A stretch of 64,000 nt of DNA from Thiothrix litoralis (GCF_017901135.1 NZ_CP072801.1:4120501-4184500); one strand, 5' to 3'; shown: positions 1 to 8,780, counted from the first letter of the stretch. Program-made: numbers and translations. Notes: generated by a model not told the origin, from the letters alone.

Positions 1-170
1 TGGTTTTGCCCTGCACGATTACCGTGATCGAAGGGGAGGATGGCCAAGTGCAACTGTTGACGGGTAACGTGCAGGCCATGTTGACTCTGTTTGATAACCC
101 CAAACTGACCGCCGCTTTTCAGGATATGGAAGACAAGTATCAGGCGATTATTGATGAGGTGACACTATGA
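1..170 (+). CDS. DUF302-family protein, C-terminal part
   Basis: The reading frame is open from the window edge (codons from base 3) to TGA at 168-170. The last 55 residues contain VLPCTITVIEGEDG followed by a short amphipathic tail, which resembles the end of DUF302 domains, where an LPC motif precedes a strand and a C-terminal helix. The function of DUF302 is not established; the fold is thought to bind small ligands or metal. The stop overlaps the ATG of the next DUF302 gene in an ATGA arrangement, so the two are very likely co-translated. The N-terminus lies outside the window. Confidence 0.6.
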   Translation, partial: VLPCTITVIEGEDGQVQLLTGNVQAMLTLFDNPKLTAAFQDMEDKYQAIIDEVTL

Positions 171-646
171 AGTTTATAACAGCCGGATTCTGGGGGGTAT
201 TGGCAACGTGGTTGCTGCTTGCCCCGGTTCATGCCGATGAAAAGTTGCTGACAGTTCGTTCCTCGCAAGCCTTTGACGCTGCGTTGGAGCAAGTGCAGGA
301 AGTGTTGGAAAAGCATCACTTTGCGGTAGCGCATATCCAGAAATGTGACGGTGGTTTGCATGATATGGGCTACAGCACCGACAGTTACCGGATTGTGTTC
401 TTTGGGCGTCTCGACGAGGTGCGGGCGTTGAGCAAGACGCACCCGGAATTAGTACCGTTGTTCCCGTTCAAACTGGCGGTTTACGCCGAAGGCAAGGATA
501 CCTTGTTTTCGATCCTGAACCCCACCGAGCTGGTGCCGTTGCTGGATGCCGATAAGGACTTGCAGCAACAGTTAAGCGCATGGGAAAAAGATTTCCGTGC
601 CGTATTGGGTGAAATGCAGGCGGTGCAGGTCGCCCACGCCGATTAA
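167..646 (+). CDS. Exported DUF302-like protein
   Basis: A 159-residue protein with an N-terminal signal peptide of about 23 residues (hydrophobic core GVLATWLLLAPVHA), hence probably periplasmic. The mature part has a helix-rich start (AFDAALEQVQEVLEKHHFAVAHIQ), as DUF302 domains do, then a strand with FKLAVYAEGKDTLFSILNP that matches the LPxKxxVYEExGKxxxxxxNP core. The start ATG overlaps the stop of the upstream DUF302 gene (ATGA), so the pair forms an operon. Similarity to DUF302 is by pattern only. The role is unknown; a heterodimer with its neighbour is possible but is inference. Confidence 0.65.
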   Translation: MKFITAGFWGVLATWLLLAPVHADEKLLTVRSSQAFDAALEQVQEVLEKHHFAVAHIQKCDGGLHDMGYSTDSYRIVFFGRLDEVRALSKTHPELVPLFPFKLAVYAEGKDTLFSILNPTELVPLLDADKDLQQQLSAWEKDFRAVLGEMQAVQVAHAD

Positions 647-662
647 GTGCCTTTTAGCCCGC

Positions 663-2453
663 TTAAGCGGTTGCGTTGTAGATGCGTAACTGCTGTCCCA
701 ACTTTTGTAGCAGTGCATCGCGTTGCTGCATGGCTTTTTCCTTGTGCAGCAGTTGTTGGTTGAGCTGCGCAATGATGGTGTCTTTCAGGTTAAGTACCTT
801 GTCGCGTTGTTCCAGTTTTTGCTCAAAGCCGTGGCGTTCGGCCTCGCGTTGCTGATGTTGGCTGGTGATCGCCGCGAGGTTGTCGAGGTGCTGTAACAGG
901 CTGGCTTCACGGGTGGCGTATTCATGCTCCAGTGCTTCCAGATGGGTTTCACGTTGCTGCATTTTTTGCAAGGCTTTGATGCGGTCGGCTTCCTGTTGCT
1001 GGTGTTCGGCATTCAGGGCGCTGAGTATCTGGTGTTGTTGCAGTAAGGCAGTTTCACGTTCGGCGAATTGACGTTCTTTGGCTACCAAGTGCTGTTCGCG
1101 TTCTGCCAACTGTGCTTCGCGCTGTTGCAGGGTCTGTTGGAAGGTTTCGCGTTCGGCTTCCTGTAATTGTTGCTTCTCGGTAAGTTCGCTGAGGGCGGCG
1201 AGGTGTTGCAAAAGCAAGGCTTCGCGGCTGGTGTGTTGCTGTTCGCGTTCGGTCAGTTGGGTTTCGCGGGCGTGCAGGTCGGTTTCACGCTCGACTAGCT
1301 GTTGTTCGCGTTCACTGAGTAGGCGACCTTGCCCCAGAACATGCTGGTCTTTGGCTTGCAGGGTTTTGTCGCGTTCGCCGAGTTGTTGGGCGATTTCCTG
1401 CTGTTGTTGCTCTTGCTGCTGGATAAGTTGGTCTTTTTCGAGCAGCAAGGTGTCTTTGTTGCTGATGAGGGTGGCGTATTCGCTGAGGTGCTTTTCCTTG
1501 TCGAGTAACAGGTTTTCCAGTTCGGTGACACGTAGGTGATGGGTGTCGATGTGTTGTTGTTGTGCTTGCAGGCGTTGGTCAAGGGCATTGATATGGGCTT
1601 GCAGCTCGCTGATCGACTGGTCACGGCTTTGGATTTCTTTGTCGCGTTCCTGGAGTTGCAGGAATTGCGCGGTGATTTGTTCATCGCGGCGTTGCAGGTT
1701 GCGTTCGCGTTCGTTGATGGTTTGATCGCGCACGGCAAGGTGCTGGTCTTTGGCGAGTGTCTGGTTGCCTTGCTGGATGAAGAGTTGTTCGCGTTCTTGT
1801 GCAAGGCTGTCTTTTTCGTGTAGGAGCCGGGTTTGTTCGGCCAGTTGCTCATTGCGCAGGCTGATCTGTTCAACTTTGCGGCGCACCAGGCTGTCACGCT
1901 GGTGGATTTGCTGATCTTTCTGGAGGATCAGGTCGTCACGGCGTTGTAATAAGCGGTCAAAGTCGCGCTGGCGCATATCGCGGTTCTGGATGTGTTGGTC
2001 GCGTTCTTTCAGGTGGCGGTCACGGTCGGAAAGCTGCCGGTTGCGCTCACTGATGACTTGTTCCTGGGTGTAGATGCGCTGTTGATGGTCGCGTATCCAG
2101 CGGTTGAGTTCGTCTAGCTGTTGGCTGAGTTCCTGAATGCTTTCGTCGCGTTTGCCGAGTTGCTTGTCGCGGTTGTCGATTTCGCGGTCACGTTTGCCGA
2201 TGTGTTGGTCTTTTTCTTCCAGACGGCGGTTGCGGATGTGGATTTGGTCTTCACGTTCCAGAATGTACTTTTCTTTCTGGTTGGCGAGTTGTTCGATTTC
2301 GCGGGAACGGTTTCCCAGTTCGCGGATAATCTGGTCACGTTCCTGAATGACGGCTTCTTTTTGCTGGAGAGCAGTGTCACGTTGGGCAATCTGGTTATCG
2401 CGTTCCAGTGTATTGTTCTGGTTTTGTTGCAATAGGTGTTCTTTACGTTCCAT
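663..2453 (-). CDS. Large coiled-coil repeat protein
   Basis: A 596-residue protein made almost wholly of coiled-coil heptads. The pattern xRDxxIxxRDxxL recurs (ERDQHIQNRD, EKDQHIGKRD and similar), rich in E, R, Q, K and D and without recognisable globular domains, signal peptide or membrane segment. In the C-terminal third three longer repeats of roughly 45-55 residues begin REALLLQHL, RETALLQQH and REASLLQHL. Such proteins usually serve as cytoskeletal or scaffolding filaments; that is inference. The first ATG in frame is at 2453, but coil-like codons continue upstream to 2537 in the same frame, so the true N-terminus is uncertain. Transcribed divergently from rpoH. Confidence 0.7.
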   Translation of the reverse strand: MERKEHLLQQNQNNTLERDNQIAQRDTALQQKEAVIQERDQIIRELGNRSREIEQLANQKEKYILEREDQIHIRNRRLEEKDQHIGKRDREIDNRDKQLGKRDESIQELSQQLDELNRWIRDHQQRIYTQEQVISERNRQLSDRDRHLKERDQHIQNRDMRQRDFDRLLQRRDDLILQKDQQIHQRDSLVRRKVEQISLRNEQLAEQTRLLHEKDSLAQEREQLFIQQGNQTLAKDQHLAVRDQTINERERNLQRRDEQITAQFLQLQERDKEIQSRDQSISELQAHINALDQRLQAQQQHIDTHHLRVTELENLLLDKEKHLSEYATLISNKDTLLLEKDQLIQQQEQQQQEIAQQLGERDKTLQAKDQHVLGQGRLLSEREQQLVERETDLHARETQLTEREQQHTSREALLLQHLAALSELTEKQQLQEAERETFQQTLQQREAQLAEREQHLVAKERQFAERETALLQQHQILSALNAEHQQQEADRIKALQKMQQRETHLEALEHEYATREASLLQHLDNLAAITSQHQQREAERHGFEQKLEQRDKVLNLKDTIIAQLNQQLLHKEKAMQQRDALLQKLGQQLRIYNATA

Positions 2454-2550
2454 GTGCTGGTCATGTTCCAGTAGCGATTGTTTCAGTGTTTCAATAAGTT
2501 TGTCTTTGCTTTGCGATAAGTGTTTGTTCTTCTCTGTTCATGGCTATTTT

Positions 2551-2588
2551 GTTCAGCTTGTCCATTTGTTCAGCTTGTCCATTTGTTC
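2551..2588. repeat. 17-bp tandem repeat at the 5' end of the coiled-coil gene
   Basis: Two perfect copies of GTTCAGCTTGTCCATTT (2551-2567 and 2568-2584) plus a four-base partial third copy. Read on the minus strand each copy supplies ATG GAC AAG CTG AAC AAA, that is a potential start codon followed by coil-like residues. Because 17 is not a multiple of three, copy-number change would switch reading frame. Confidence 0.8.
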
Positions 2589-2671
2589 GCTGTTGTGGAT
2601 GATAATGTGCTAAAAATAACGTGGCATGAATCAATGGTAATGTCAGGATAGGGCGAAAACCATACGGGGTA

Positions 2672-2698
2672 TTAGCACTCTAAGTTTGAGAGTGCTAA
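2672..2698. promoter_or_regulatory. CIRCE element (HrcA operator) upstream of rpoH
   Basis: A perfect inverted repeat TTAGCACTC-N9-GAGTGCTAA, identical to the consensus CIRCE operator bound by the heat-shock repressor HrcA. It ends 33 bases before the rpoH ATG. CIRCE normally controls groESL and dnaK operons. The palindrome also overlaps the region where the rpoH 5' leader would be transcribed. Confidence 0.95.
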
Positions 2699-2731
2699 GA
2701 TTAGCAATAGAAGTATATTAGGAGACTACGC

Positions 2732-3601
2732 ATGACCAACGCATTGATGCTTAGAGGGCAGACACTTCCGGTTCCTGTCGGGAATCTGGAAAGTTACATC
2801 CATGCTATCCATGCCATTCCTGTGCTGGACACGGAAGAAGAGCGTGGCTTGGCTGACCGTCTTAAATACGCAAGTGATCTGGAAGCAGCGCGTCAATTGA
2901 TCCTGCACAACCTGCGCTTCGTGGTGAAGGTGGCTCGTGGTTACAGTGGCTATGGGCTGCCGCTGGGTGATCTGGTGCAAGAGGGTAACGTCGGTTTGAT
3001 GAAAGCTGTCAAACGTTTTGACCCTGAAATGAATGTGCGGCTGATTTCTTTCGCTGTACACTGGATTCGTGCGGAAATCCACGAGTTCATCCTGCGCAAC
3101 TGGAAGATCGTCAAAGTGGCGACCACCAAGGCGCAACGTAAATTATTCTTCAACCTGCGTAGCAGCAAAAAGCGGCTGGGCTGGTTGAATCACGAAGAAG
3201 CCGAGTCGATGGCTAGCGACTTGGGGGTTAGCACGGCTGAAGTGCTGGAAATGGAAAAGCGCATGAGCGCCCACGATGTCGCGTTTGATCTGGGTGTGGA
3301 TCAGGATGACGACGATGCTAGCAGTTTCTCACCCAGCCAGTATCTGGCGGCTGAGTCGGCTGACCCATCCGAAAGGTTAGAAGCGGAAGAGTGGGATACG
3401 TATACCCGTGAACGTTTTCAGGATGCAATGGAAGGGCTGGATGCACGTAGCCGTGACATTCTTGCCAGTCGTTGGTTGGCGGAAGAGAAAGCCACCTTGC
3501 ATGAGTTGGCAGACAAATACAGCGTATCTGCTGAGCGTATTCGCCAGTTGGAAAATGCTGCCATCAACAAACTGCGGCTAGCTGTTGCAGAAACAGCCTA
3601 A
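2732..3601 (+). CDS. rpoH: RNA polymerase heat-shock sigma factor RpoH (sigma-32)
   Basis: A 289-residue sigma-70-family factor that directs RNA polymerase to heat-shock promoters. Region 2 is clear ([24 protein letters not shown], about residues 75-98). It is followed by the RpoH-specific box QRKLFFNLR (residues 135-143), which distinguishes sigma-32 from RpoD and RpoS. Region 4 has the ending [17 protein letters not shown]. Length is typical. The start is supported by the ribosome-binding site AGGAG about eight bases upstream. A consensus CIRCE operator lies just upstream, suggesting HrcA repression of the sigma factor itself. A strong hairpin terminator follows. Confidence 0.96.
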   Translation: MTNALMLRGQTLPVPVGNLESYIHAIHAIPVLDTEEERGLADRLKYASDLEAARQLILHNLRFVVKVARGYSGYGLPLGDLVQEGNVGLMKAVKRFDPEMNVRLISFAVHWIRAEIHEFILRNWKIVKVATTKAQRKLFFNLRSSKKRLGWLNHEEAESMASDLGVSTAEVLEMEKRMSAHDVAFDLGVDQDDDDASSFSPSQYLAAESADPSERLEAEEWDTYTRERFQDAMEGLDARSRDILASRWLAEEKATLHELADKYSVSAERIRQLENAAINKLRLAVAETA

Positions 3602-3615
3602 GGTGGAAGCCCCAT

Positions 3616-3643
3616 AAAAAAGGCCGCTTACGCGGCCTTTTTA
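3616..3643 (+). terminator. Rho-independent terminator after rpoH
   Basis: Stem AAAAAGGCCGC / GCGGCCTTTTT with loop TTAC. It has A and T tracts on both sides, so it can also end transcripts from the small minus-strand gene downstream. Confidence 0.9.
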
Positions 3644-3660
3644 TGGATGGTGTTTGATGC

Positions 3661-3756
3661 TTAACCGAAAAAAGCGACCGACAGGAAGCTAAACCAAGCG
3701 AAAGCAATCAACCCAACCACCAACAACATCGGAATACCAAAATCCCAGCTAAACAT
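3661..3756 (-). CDS. 31-residue single-span membrane protein
   Basis: A short ORF with one strongly hydrophobic segment (GIPMLLVVGLIAFAWFSFL) and no charged residue except D5. A purine-rich GAGAGG lies nine bases before the ATG, and the bidirectional rpoH terminator follows its stop. The composition is typical of small single-pass membrane proteins that attach to larger complexes. It matches no family that I recognise. Its short length means coding is likely but unproven. Confidence 0.5.
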   Translation of the reverse strand: MFSWDFGIPMLLVVGLIAFAWFSFLSVAFFG

Positions 3757-3844
3757 ACCTATGCGCCTCTCAAATACTTATGTGTACGAGAGGATAAAGG
3801 AATAGCGCCTCCCTGACAAGATCAGGAAGTATACCATCGGCAAT

Positions 3845-4940
3845 TGAGAATTCGGTTTTCATATTTTGACGACCCTAAAATTATCGGTCATCAATGTGCT
3901 TAATTGTTGGTGATGCTTGCCAATATCCCGAAAGAAACCCAAGGTGGCATTTTTAAATTTCACGAAGGTATCGTAGTAAGTACCATAGATCACTTCGCGT
4001 TTGAAAAATCCCCACAAGCGTTCGATCAGGTTGAGGTTCGGGGAGTAAGGCGGCAAAAAATGTATCTGAATACGGCATCCCTCGGTTGCCAGATAGGCTT
4101 GCACCAATTTGGAATTGGTAGTAGCGTGCATTATCCGCAATGATGTGGATTTTCCCCGCTGGTTGTGCGGCTTCGAGGTCTTCCAGTAAGCGGATGGCAG
4201 CTTGGGCATTAATCGTTTTTTCGGTATGAATGAGAAGACGTAACGTCTTGAAAGAAAACGCACCATTGATGTTGAGGCATTCCCGTCCGGTGTTGGAGCG
4301 CAGGTTGAAATCTTGACCTTTGCGTATTCAGCCATAGCCCGCCTGGGTGTTGTGCTGGGGGTGCACCATGAAATACACATCATCCTGCTCACCAAGGTTA
4401 GCTTTCAGCGTTTCCCAATGCGCGATGAATTGCGTTTGGGCGGCGGCATCCGCTTTACCCGGCACGACTTTGGGTTTCTTGTGGGAAAACCCCAACCGTC
4501 CTAGCAAGGCTGATACACTGCGGGGTGCATGGGTCACTTGAAACTGTTGCTGGATGTACTGACCGACCGCTTTGCAAGTGCTATGCAGTGTTTCCGTCAC
4601 ATGCTGTTTGAGGGTCACTTGTTGGCCTACGCTCAGGTACGGCTTGCTGCCGCCCACTTGCCAGTACAGGAGTTGCTTTTGTCCACCCGCTTGATAAAGG
4701 TGAAACCCGTTACGGATCGTATCTTCATCCGCTAACAGGGCTTCCGAAACTTTTTGAGCTGTCCAACCACTCCCTAACAAGTAAACCGCTTTGAGGCGGT
4801 CGGCCAGGCGCCTTTTCTTTTCTTTGCGGTGGGCATCACGAAGCGTTGCCAATTCTGCAACAGAAAGTGTGTAATCCAACATCGGCAGCATCCTTGAGCG
4901 TTAGAGTATCTGAGGATAGTGTAACTTTACCGAATTCTCA
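3845..4940 (-). mobile_element. Degenerate IS630-family insertion sequence
   Basis: Bounded by a perfect 12-base inverted repeat TGAGAATTCGGT (3845-3856) and its complement (4929-4940). The single transposase gene between them is of IS630 type and is broken. Flanking TA duplications, expected for IS630, are not evident, so the exact tips are uncertain. The right end abuts the truncated metallopeptidase gene. Confidence 0.8.
3859..4891 (-). pseudogene. IS630-family transposase, inactivated
   Basis: The first part (4891 down to 4328) encodes an N-terminal helix-turn-helix region and the start of the DDE domain, ending GYG-stop. The same frame continues after the TGA with IRKGQDFNLRSNTGRE, so TGA very likely replaced a Trp codon. 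A second lesion, a frameshift near 4110 after IIADNARYY, moves the remainder (SKLVQAYLATEG, LPPYSPNLNLIERLWG) to another frame ending at 3859. The first catalytic Asp region reads VYFMVHPQHN, whereas IS630 enzymes usually have D-G/A-VHP, so two residues including the Asp appear deleted. Three independent lesions make it non-functional. Confidence 0.88.
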
Positions 4941-5388
4941 TTTACCACTGGTATACCTAGGCAAACAATATCTGCTGAAAGTGCTGGAAGACCCTAATGT
5001 CATGCCACAGGTCAAACTGTTGCGGGGCAAGCTGGAAGTTACGCTACGTCAGAAAAGCGCGGTAAAGGTGCAACAACTCGTGAACGACTGGTACAAGGTG
5101 CGTGCCAAGGAGGTGTTTGCCAAGCGTCTGGAAGCAATGCTAGAACAGACACTTTGGGTCGTGGAACGCCTGCCGTTGCGCATCCTTACCATGCAAACCC
5201 AGTGGGGCAGTTGTTCACCCCAAGGTAGGCTGACGCTGAACCCGCATCTGGTCAAAGCACCCAGAGAGTGCATTGATTATGTGATCTTGCATGAGTTGTG
5301 TCATCTTGCCGAGCATAACCACAGCGAACGCTTCTACCTGATAAAGGCTAGACTGGATGCAAGGGCGGGGGGTTATGTGTTGGCATGA
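4941..5388 (+). pseudogene. Truncated YgjP/DUF45-type metallopeptidase
   Basis: The reading frame leaving the IS630 end encodes YLGKQYLLKV, WGSCSPQGRLTLNPHLV and the zinc-binding HELCHLAEHNHSERF, the hallmark of the YgjP (DUF45, SprT-like) family. Compared with the usual size, about 70 N-terminal residues are missing. No trace of them is visible left of the IS, so the insertion was accompanied by a deletion. After NHSERFY the protein goes straight to LIKARLDARAGG, where the family normally has about a dozen more residues, suggesting a second in-frame deletion. No native start codon remains; the only upstream start lies within the IS. Confidence 0.75.
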
Positions 5389-5439
5389 AAACTGCTCTGT
5401 GAATCTGCAAACGTTATATTTCCTCTATTAGGTCGAGTA

Positions 5440-5886
5440 ATGCTTAAAATTGAACGTATTCTAGATAAAAGCAACGTACCACTGCGCCAGCCTTACCTGT
5501 CACTGACCTTGCCGCACGAACGCCGCATCATCAGCCGCCAGCGCGTGACGCTGGACGATGGTAGCGATGCAGGCTTGTTCCTGCCGCGTGGTTCCAGCCT
5601 GCAACACGGCGATTACCTGCAAGGCGAAAGTGGCGAGCTGATCCGCATTCAAGCCGCGCCTGAAACGGTTTCCACCCTGTATTGCGATGACCCGTGGCTA
5701 TTGGCACGCGCTTGCTACCATCTCGGCAATCGCCATGTGCCGGTGCAAATCATGCAGGGCATGATCCGCTACCAGCACGATCATGTGCTGGATGATATGT
5801 TGCACGGTTTGGGCTTGCATGTAGTGGTGGAACAAGCGCCATTCGAGCCGGAAGCCGGTGCATATGGCGGTGGGCATGAGCACTGA
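5440..5886 (+). CDS. ureE: Urease accessory protein UreE
   Basis: A 148-residue nickel metallochaperone that delivers Ni2+ to the urease assembly complex. The N-terminal UreE domain (LTLPHERRIISRQRVTLDDG, LFLPRGSSLQHGD) is followed by the metal-binding C-terminal domain with CYHLGNRHVPVQI and DHVLDDMLHGLGL, containing the conserved His. The tail GGGHEH is short compared with His-rich UreE tails. The gene overlaps ureF by eleven bases. No ureABC or ureD lies upstream; the preceding gene is a pseudogene. Confidence 0.95.
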   Translation: MLKIERILDKSNVPLRQPYLSLTLPHERRIISRQRVTLDDGSDAGLFLPRGSSLQHGDYLQGESGELIRIQAAPETVSTLYCDDPWLLARACYHLGNRHVPVQIMQGMIRYQHDHVLDDMLHGLGLHVVVEQAPFEPEAGAYGGGHEH

Positions 5887-6550
5887 TCTGGCGCTGCTGC
5901 GGCTGCTGCATCTGGTTAGCCCGACTTTGCCGATAGGTTCGTTTACCTATTCGCAGGGGATTGAATGGGCGGTGGAATGTGGCTGGGTGACATCCCCCGC
6001 TGATTTGCGCGAATGGCTGGAAAGCCAGTTGCACGGCAGTATCACTCAACTCGATATACCTGTGTTGCAACGGCTGTATCAGGCGGTGGAACAGCGTGAT
6101 ACCGCAAGGCTGGCGCACTGGATCGACATCCTCAACGCCAGCCGTGAAACCAGCGAATTATTGCTGGAAGAAAAAAACCGGGGACGCGCCCTCACCGATT
6201 TGCTGATTGCGCTGGAGATACCGCACGCTGCCGCGTGGAAACCCTTGTTGGCACAAAGCCAGTCCGCCGCTTTTGCCCTCGCGGCGGTGCATTGGCACAT
6301 TCCCTTGCAGGATGCGGCAGGCGGCTACGTGTGGAGCTGGCTGGAAAATCTAGTGTTGTCAGCGGTGAAAATCATTCCGTTGGGGCAAACGCAGGGGCAG
6401 AAAATTCTGCACCAGATGACGCCACTGATTCCCGCTGCCGTGGTGCAAGGCTTGCAAGTGGCGGATGACGACATTGGCGCGGCCTCGCCTGCCTTGGCGA
6501 TTGCCAGTAGCCGCCACGAAACCCAATACACCCGTTTGTTTAGATCGTGA
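5876..6550 (+). CDS. ureF: Urease accessory protein UreF
   Basis: A 224-residue helical protein that joins UreD and UreG in the complex activating urease. The characteristic [19 protein letters not shown] lies near residue 20, and the C-terminus ends [17 protein letters not shown] as usual. The start at 5876 ([13 protein letters not shown]) is chosen over ATGs at 5858 and 5864 because it follows GGTGGG at a plausible distance and gives the usual length. It sits between ureE and ureG with overlap or near-contact on both sides, so one operon. Confidence 0.94.
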   Translation: MSTDLALLRLLHLVSPTLPIGSFTYSQGIEWAVECGWVTSPADLREWLESQLHGSITQLDIPVLQRLYQAVEQRDTARLAHWIDILNASRETSELLLEEKNRGRALTDLLIALEIPHAAAWKPLLAQSQSAAFALAAVHWHIPLQDAAGGYVWSWLENLVLSAVKIIPLGQTQGQKILHQMTPLIPAAVVQGLQVADDDIGAASPALAIASSRHETQYTRLFRS

Positions 6551-6564
6551 AAAAAGGAAACACC

Positions 6565-7173
6565 ATGTCCAACCCCTTACGTGTCGGTGTCGGCGGCCCG
6601 GTCGGTTCCGGCAAGACCGCGCTGCTGGATGCCTTGTGCAAAGCCATGCGCGACACTTACGACATCGCTGTCGTCACCAACGATATTTACACGCAGGAAG
6701 ATGCGCAATTTCTGATGCGTAGCGAAGCCTTGCCGGTCGAGCGCATTGTCGGCGTGGAAACCGGTGGTTGTCCGCATACCGCGATTCGCGAAGATGCTTC
6801 GATGAATCTGGCGGCGGTGGAGGATTTGCAAATTCGCTTCCCGAAGCTTGACCTGATCTTCATCGAAAGCGGTGGCGATAATCTGTCAGCCACCTTCAGC
6901 CCAGAACTCGCTGACTTGACGATTTACGTAATTGACGTGGCGGAAGGCGAGAAGATTCCCCGCAAAGGTGGCCCCGGCATTACCCGTTCTGACTTGCTGG
7001 TGATCAACAAGATCGACCTTGCACCTTATGTGGGCGCGTCACTGGAGGTGATGGAAAGCGATAGCAAGCGGATGCGTGGCGAACGCCCGTTTGTGTTTAC
7101 CAACCTGCGCGAAAAGCTGGGCTTGCAGACGATTATCGACTTTATCGTCCACAAGGGTATGTTGCGAGCGTAA
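6565..7173 (+). CDS. ureG: Urease accessory GTPase UreG
   Basis: A 202-residue SIMIBI-class GTPase that powers nickel insertion into urease. The P-loop GGPVGSGKT is at the N-terminus. NDIYTQEDA, the nickel-binding [15 protein letters not shown] (CPH motif), [15 protein letters not shown] and the specificity motif [11 protein letters not shown] are all present. The ATG at 6565 follows AAGGA six bases upstream, and is preferred to the GTG at 6547. Third gene of ureEFG. A convergent gene, ubiK, follows within four bases. Confidence 0.96.
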   Translation: MSNPLRVGVGGPVGSGKTALLDALCKAMRDTYDIAVVTNDIYTQEDAQFLMRSEALPVERIVGVETGGCPHTAIREDASMNLAAVEDLQIRFPKLDLIFIESGGDNLSATFSPELADLTIYVIDVAEGEKIPRKGGPGITRSDLLVINKIDLAPYVGASLEVMESDSKRMRGERPFVFTNLREKLGLQTIIDFIVHKGMLRA

Positions 7174-7176
7174 GCC

Positions 7177-7440
7177 TTACGCGCCAGCTTGCATCTGGGT
7201 TTGCTGGGCTTCGAGTTCAGCAAGCCGCTTTTCCAGTGCTTCCAGCTTTTCACGGGTACGCAACAGTACCGCCGATTGAATATCGAATTCTTCCCGCGTT
7301 ACCAGATTCATCTTTTGCAGGCCGCCTTCGAGCAGGCCGCGCATGTTCTTTTCCACATCTTCCTGCATGTGCCGTACCGGTTCGGGCAGCAGGGCTGATA
7401 GTTTCTTTGCCAGATCGTCGAGGTTGCCAAAGTTTTGCAT
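7177..7440 (-). CDS. ubiK: Ubiquinone biosynthesis accessory factor UbiK
   Basis: An 87-residue BMFP-domain protein (formerly YqiC) that helps assemble the soluble Ubi complex making ubiquinone under aerobic conditions. It begins MQNFGNLDDLAKKLSALLP and ends in a C-terminal coiled coil LLRTREKLEALEKRLAELEAQ, as the family does. The start at 7440 is preferred because AAGGAA precedes it by seven bases; an upstream extension is possible but not family-like. Confidence 0.9.
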   Translation of the reverse strand: MQNFGNLDDLAKKLSALLPEPVRHMQEDVEKNMRGLLEGGLQKMNLVTREEFDIQSAVLLRTREKLEALEKRLAELEAQQTQMQAGA

Positions 7441-7535
7441 AGGGAATTCCTTAAAGTGAGTGAATGCCCCGGATTGTAGCAAATTCTGTAAAGGCAGGGT
7501 GTTTGTCTTCGATTCGGTGCATCAGGGTTGGCTAA

Positions 7536-7552
7536 TGCACTTTTATGGTGCT
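7536..7552. promoter_or_regulatory. NtrC-type binding site
   Basis: TGCACTTTTATGGTGCT matches the NtrC dyad (TGCAC-N7-GTGC with the preferred AT-rich centre). It lies about 110 bases upstream of a sigma-54 promoter, the usual enhancer distance. Confidence 0.8.
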
Positions 7553-7645
7553 TTTGCGCGGGAATGACGTGGAATAAACGCGATAAATTGCTGCTTTTTT
7601 ACAACAGTGTGTGTATTTATCTGATCTCAGTGGGCTTTTATAGGG

Positions 7646-7662
7646 TTGGCACGTCACTTGCA
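7646..7662 (+). promoter_or_regulatory. Sigma-54 (-24/-12) promoter
   Basis: TTGGCACGTCACTTGCA fits the RpoN consensus TGGCACG-N4-TTGCA exactly, with GG at -24 and GC at -12 spaced by 12 bases. It lies 48 bases before the porin start codon and drives the porin-glnK-amtB operon. Confidence 0.92.
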
Positions 7663-7709
7663 AGGTGTTGGTCGTTAAGCAAGAAATGTATTTTCGAGGA
7701 GATTATGTG

Positions 7710-8378
7710 ATGAACAAGACTTTGTTGACCGTAGCTATCCTAAGTTCATTGTTTGCTGGTGCACAAGCTCAAGCGGGTGCAAGCGCAAACATTGGTGTGA
7801 CTAGCGATTATATCTGGCGCGGTGTAACACAGACCGATGAAGGCCCTGCCGTGCAGGCTGGCTTGGATTATGAAGCTGATAATGGCTTGTATGTGGGTAC
7901 TTGGGCATCCAACGTGGATTTCCCGGATGTTTATAAAGGTGCGGAAGTAGATGTATACGCCGGTTATAAAAAAGACCTAAAAGGCGAGCTGAACTTTGAC
8001 GTTGGCGCTATCCGTTATATGTACCCCAGCGAAGACATGGCTTTGGATGTTACCGAAGTGTATGCGAAAGCCGGTTTGAAAGGGCTTGAAGCAGAAGTTT
8101 CCTATGGTGTTGATACCGAAGGTACGGATACGGATCAAGGCAATCTGTACTACGCCCTCGGTTACAGCGGTGAATTCAGTAATGGCATTGGTTATGGTGC
8201 AAAGGTTGGGCGGTTTGATTTTGAAGCCGCTGATTTGACCGATTACAACCATGCGCAGCTTTCCTTAAGCAAAGGTTTCGGTAAAGCTGGGGATGTGACC
8301 CTGGCGGTGGATGATTCCAGTTTGCCAGAGACTGATCCTTTGGTATCTGTATCCTGGGCTAAATCTTTCGATTTTTAA
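7710..8378 (+). CDS. TorF-family putative outer-membrane porin
   Basis: A 222-residue protein with a cleavable signal peptide (about 22 residues, ending AGAQAQA) and alternating beta-strand character. It contains the family signature NIGVTSDYIWRGVTQTDEGPAVQAGLDYEADNG near the mature N-terminus and ends SVSWAKSFDF with a terminal Phe typical of outer-membrane barrels. TorF (TIGR02001) proteins are often encoded beside ammonium transporters, as here. The ATG at 7710 follows GAGGAG. The sigma-54 promoter and NtrC site upstream imply induction on nitrogen limitation. Confidence 0.85.
   Translation: MNKTLLTVAILSSLFAGAQAQAGASANIGVTSDYIWRGVTQTDEGPAVQAGLDYEADNGLYVGTWASNVDFPDVYKGAEVDVYAGYKKDLKGELNFDVGAIRYMYPSEDMALDVTEVYAKAGLKGLEAEVSYGVDTEGTDTDQGNLYYALGYSGEFSNGIGYGAKVGRFDFEAADLTDYNHAQLSLSKGFGKAGDVTLAVDDSSLPETDPLVSVSWAKSFDF

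Positions 8379-8780
<402 letters not shown>

Noticed and set aside
865-2435. Several plus-strand frames opposite the coiled-coil gene
   Set aside because: Cys/Ser/Arg-rich or Phe/Val/Leu-rich mirror translations of heptad codons; no starts with ribosome-binding sites and no domain.
4846-4940. Apparent N-terminus of the metallopeptidase inside the IS630 end
   Set aside because: This stretch is IS sequence read in another frame; the family similarity begins only after the terminal inverted repeat.
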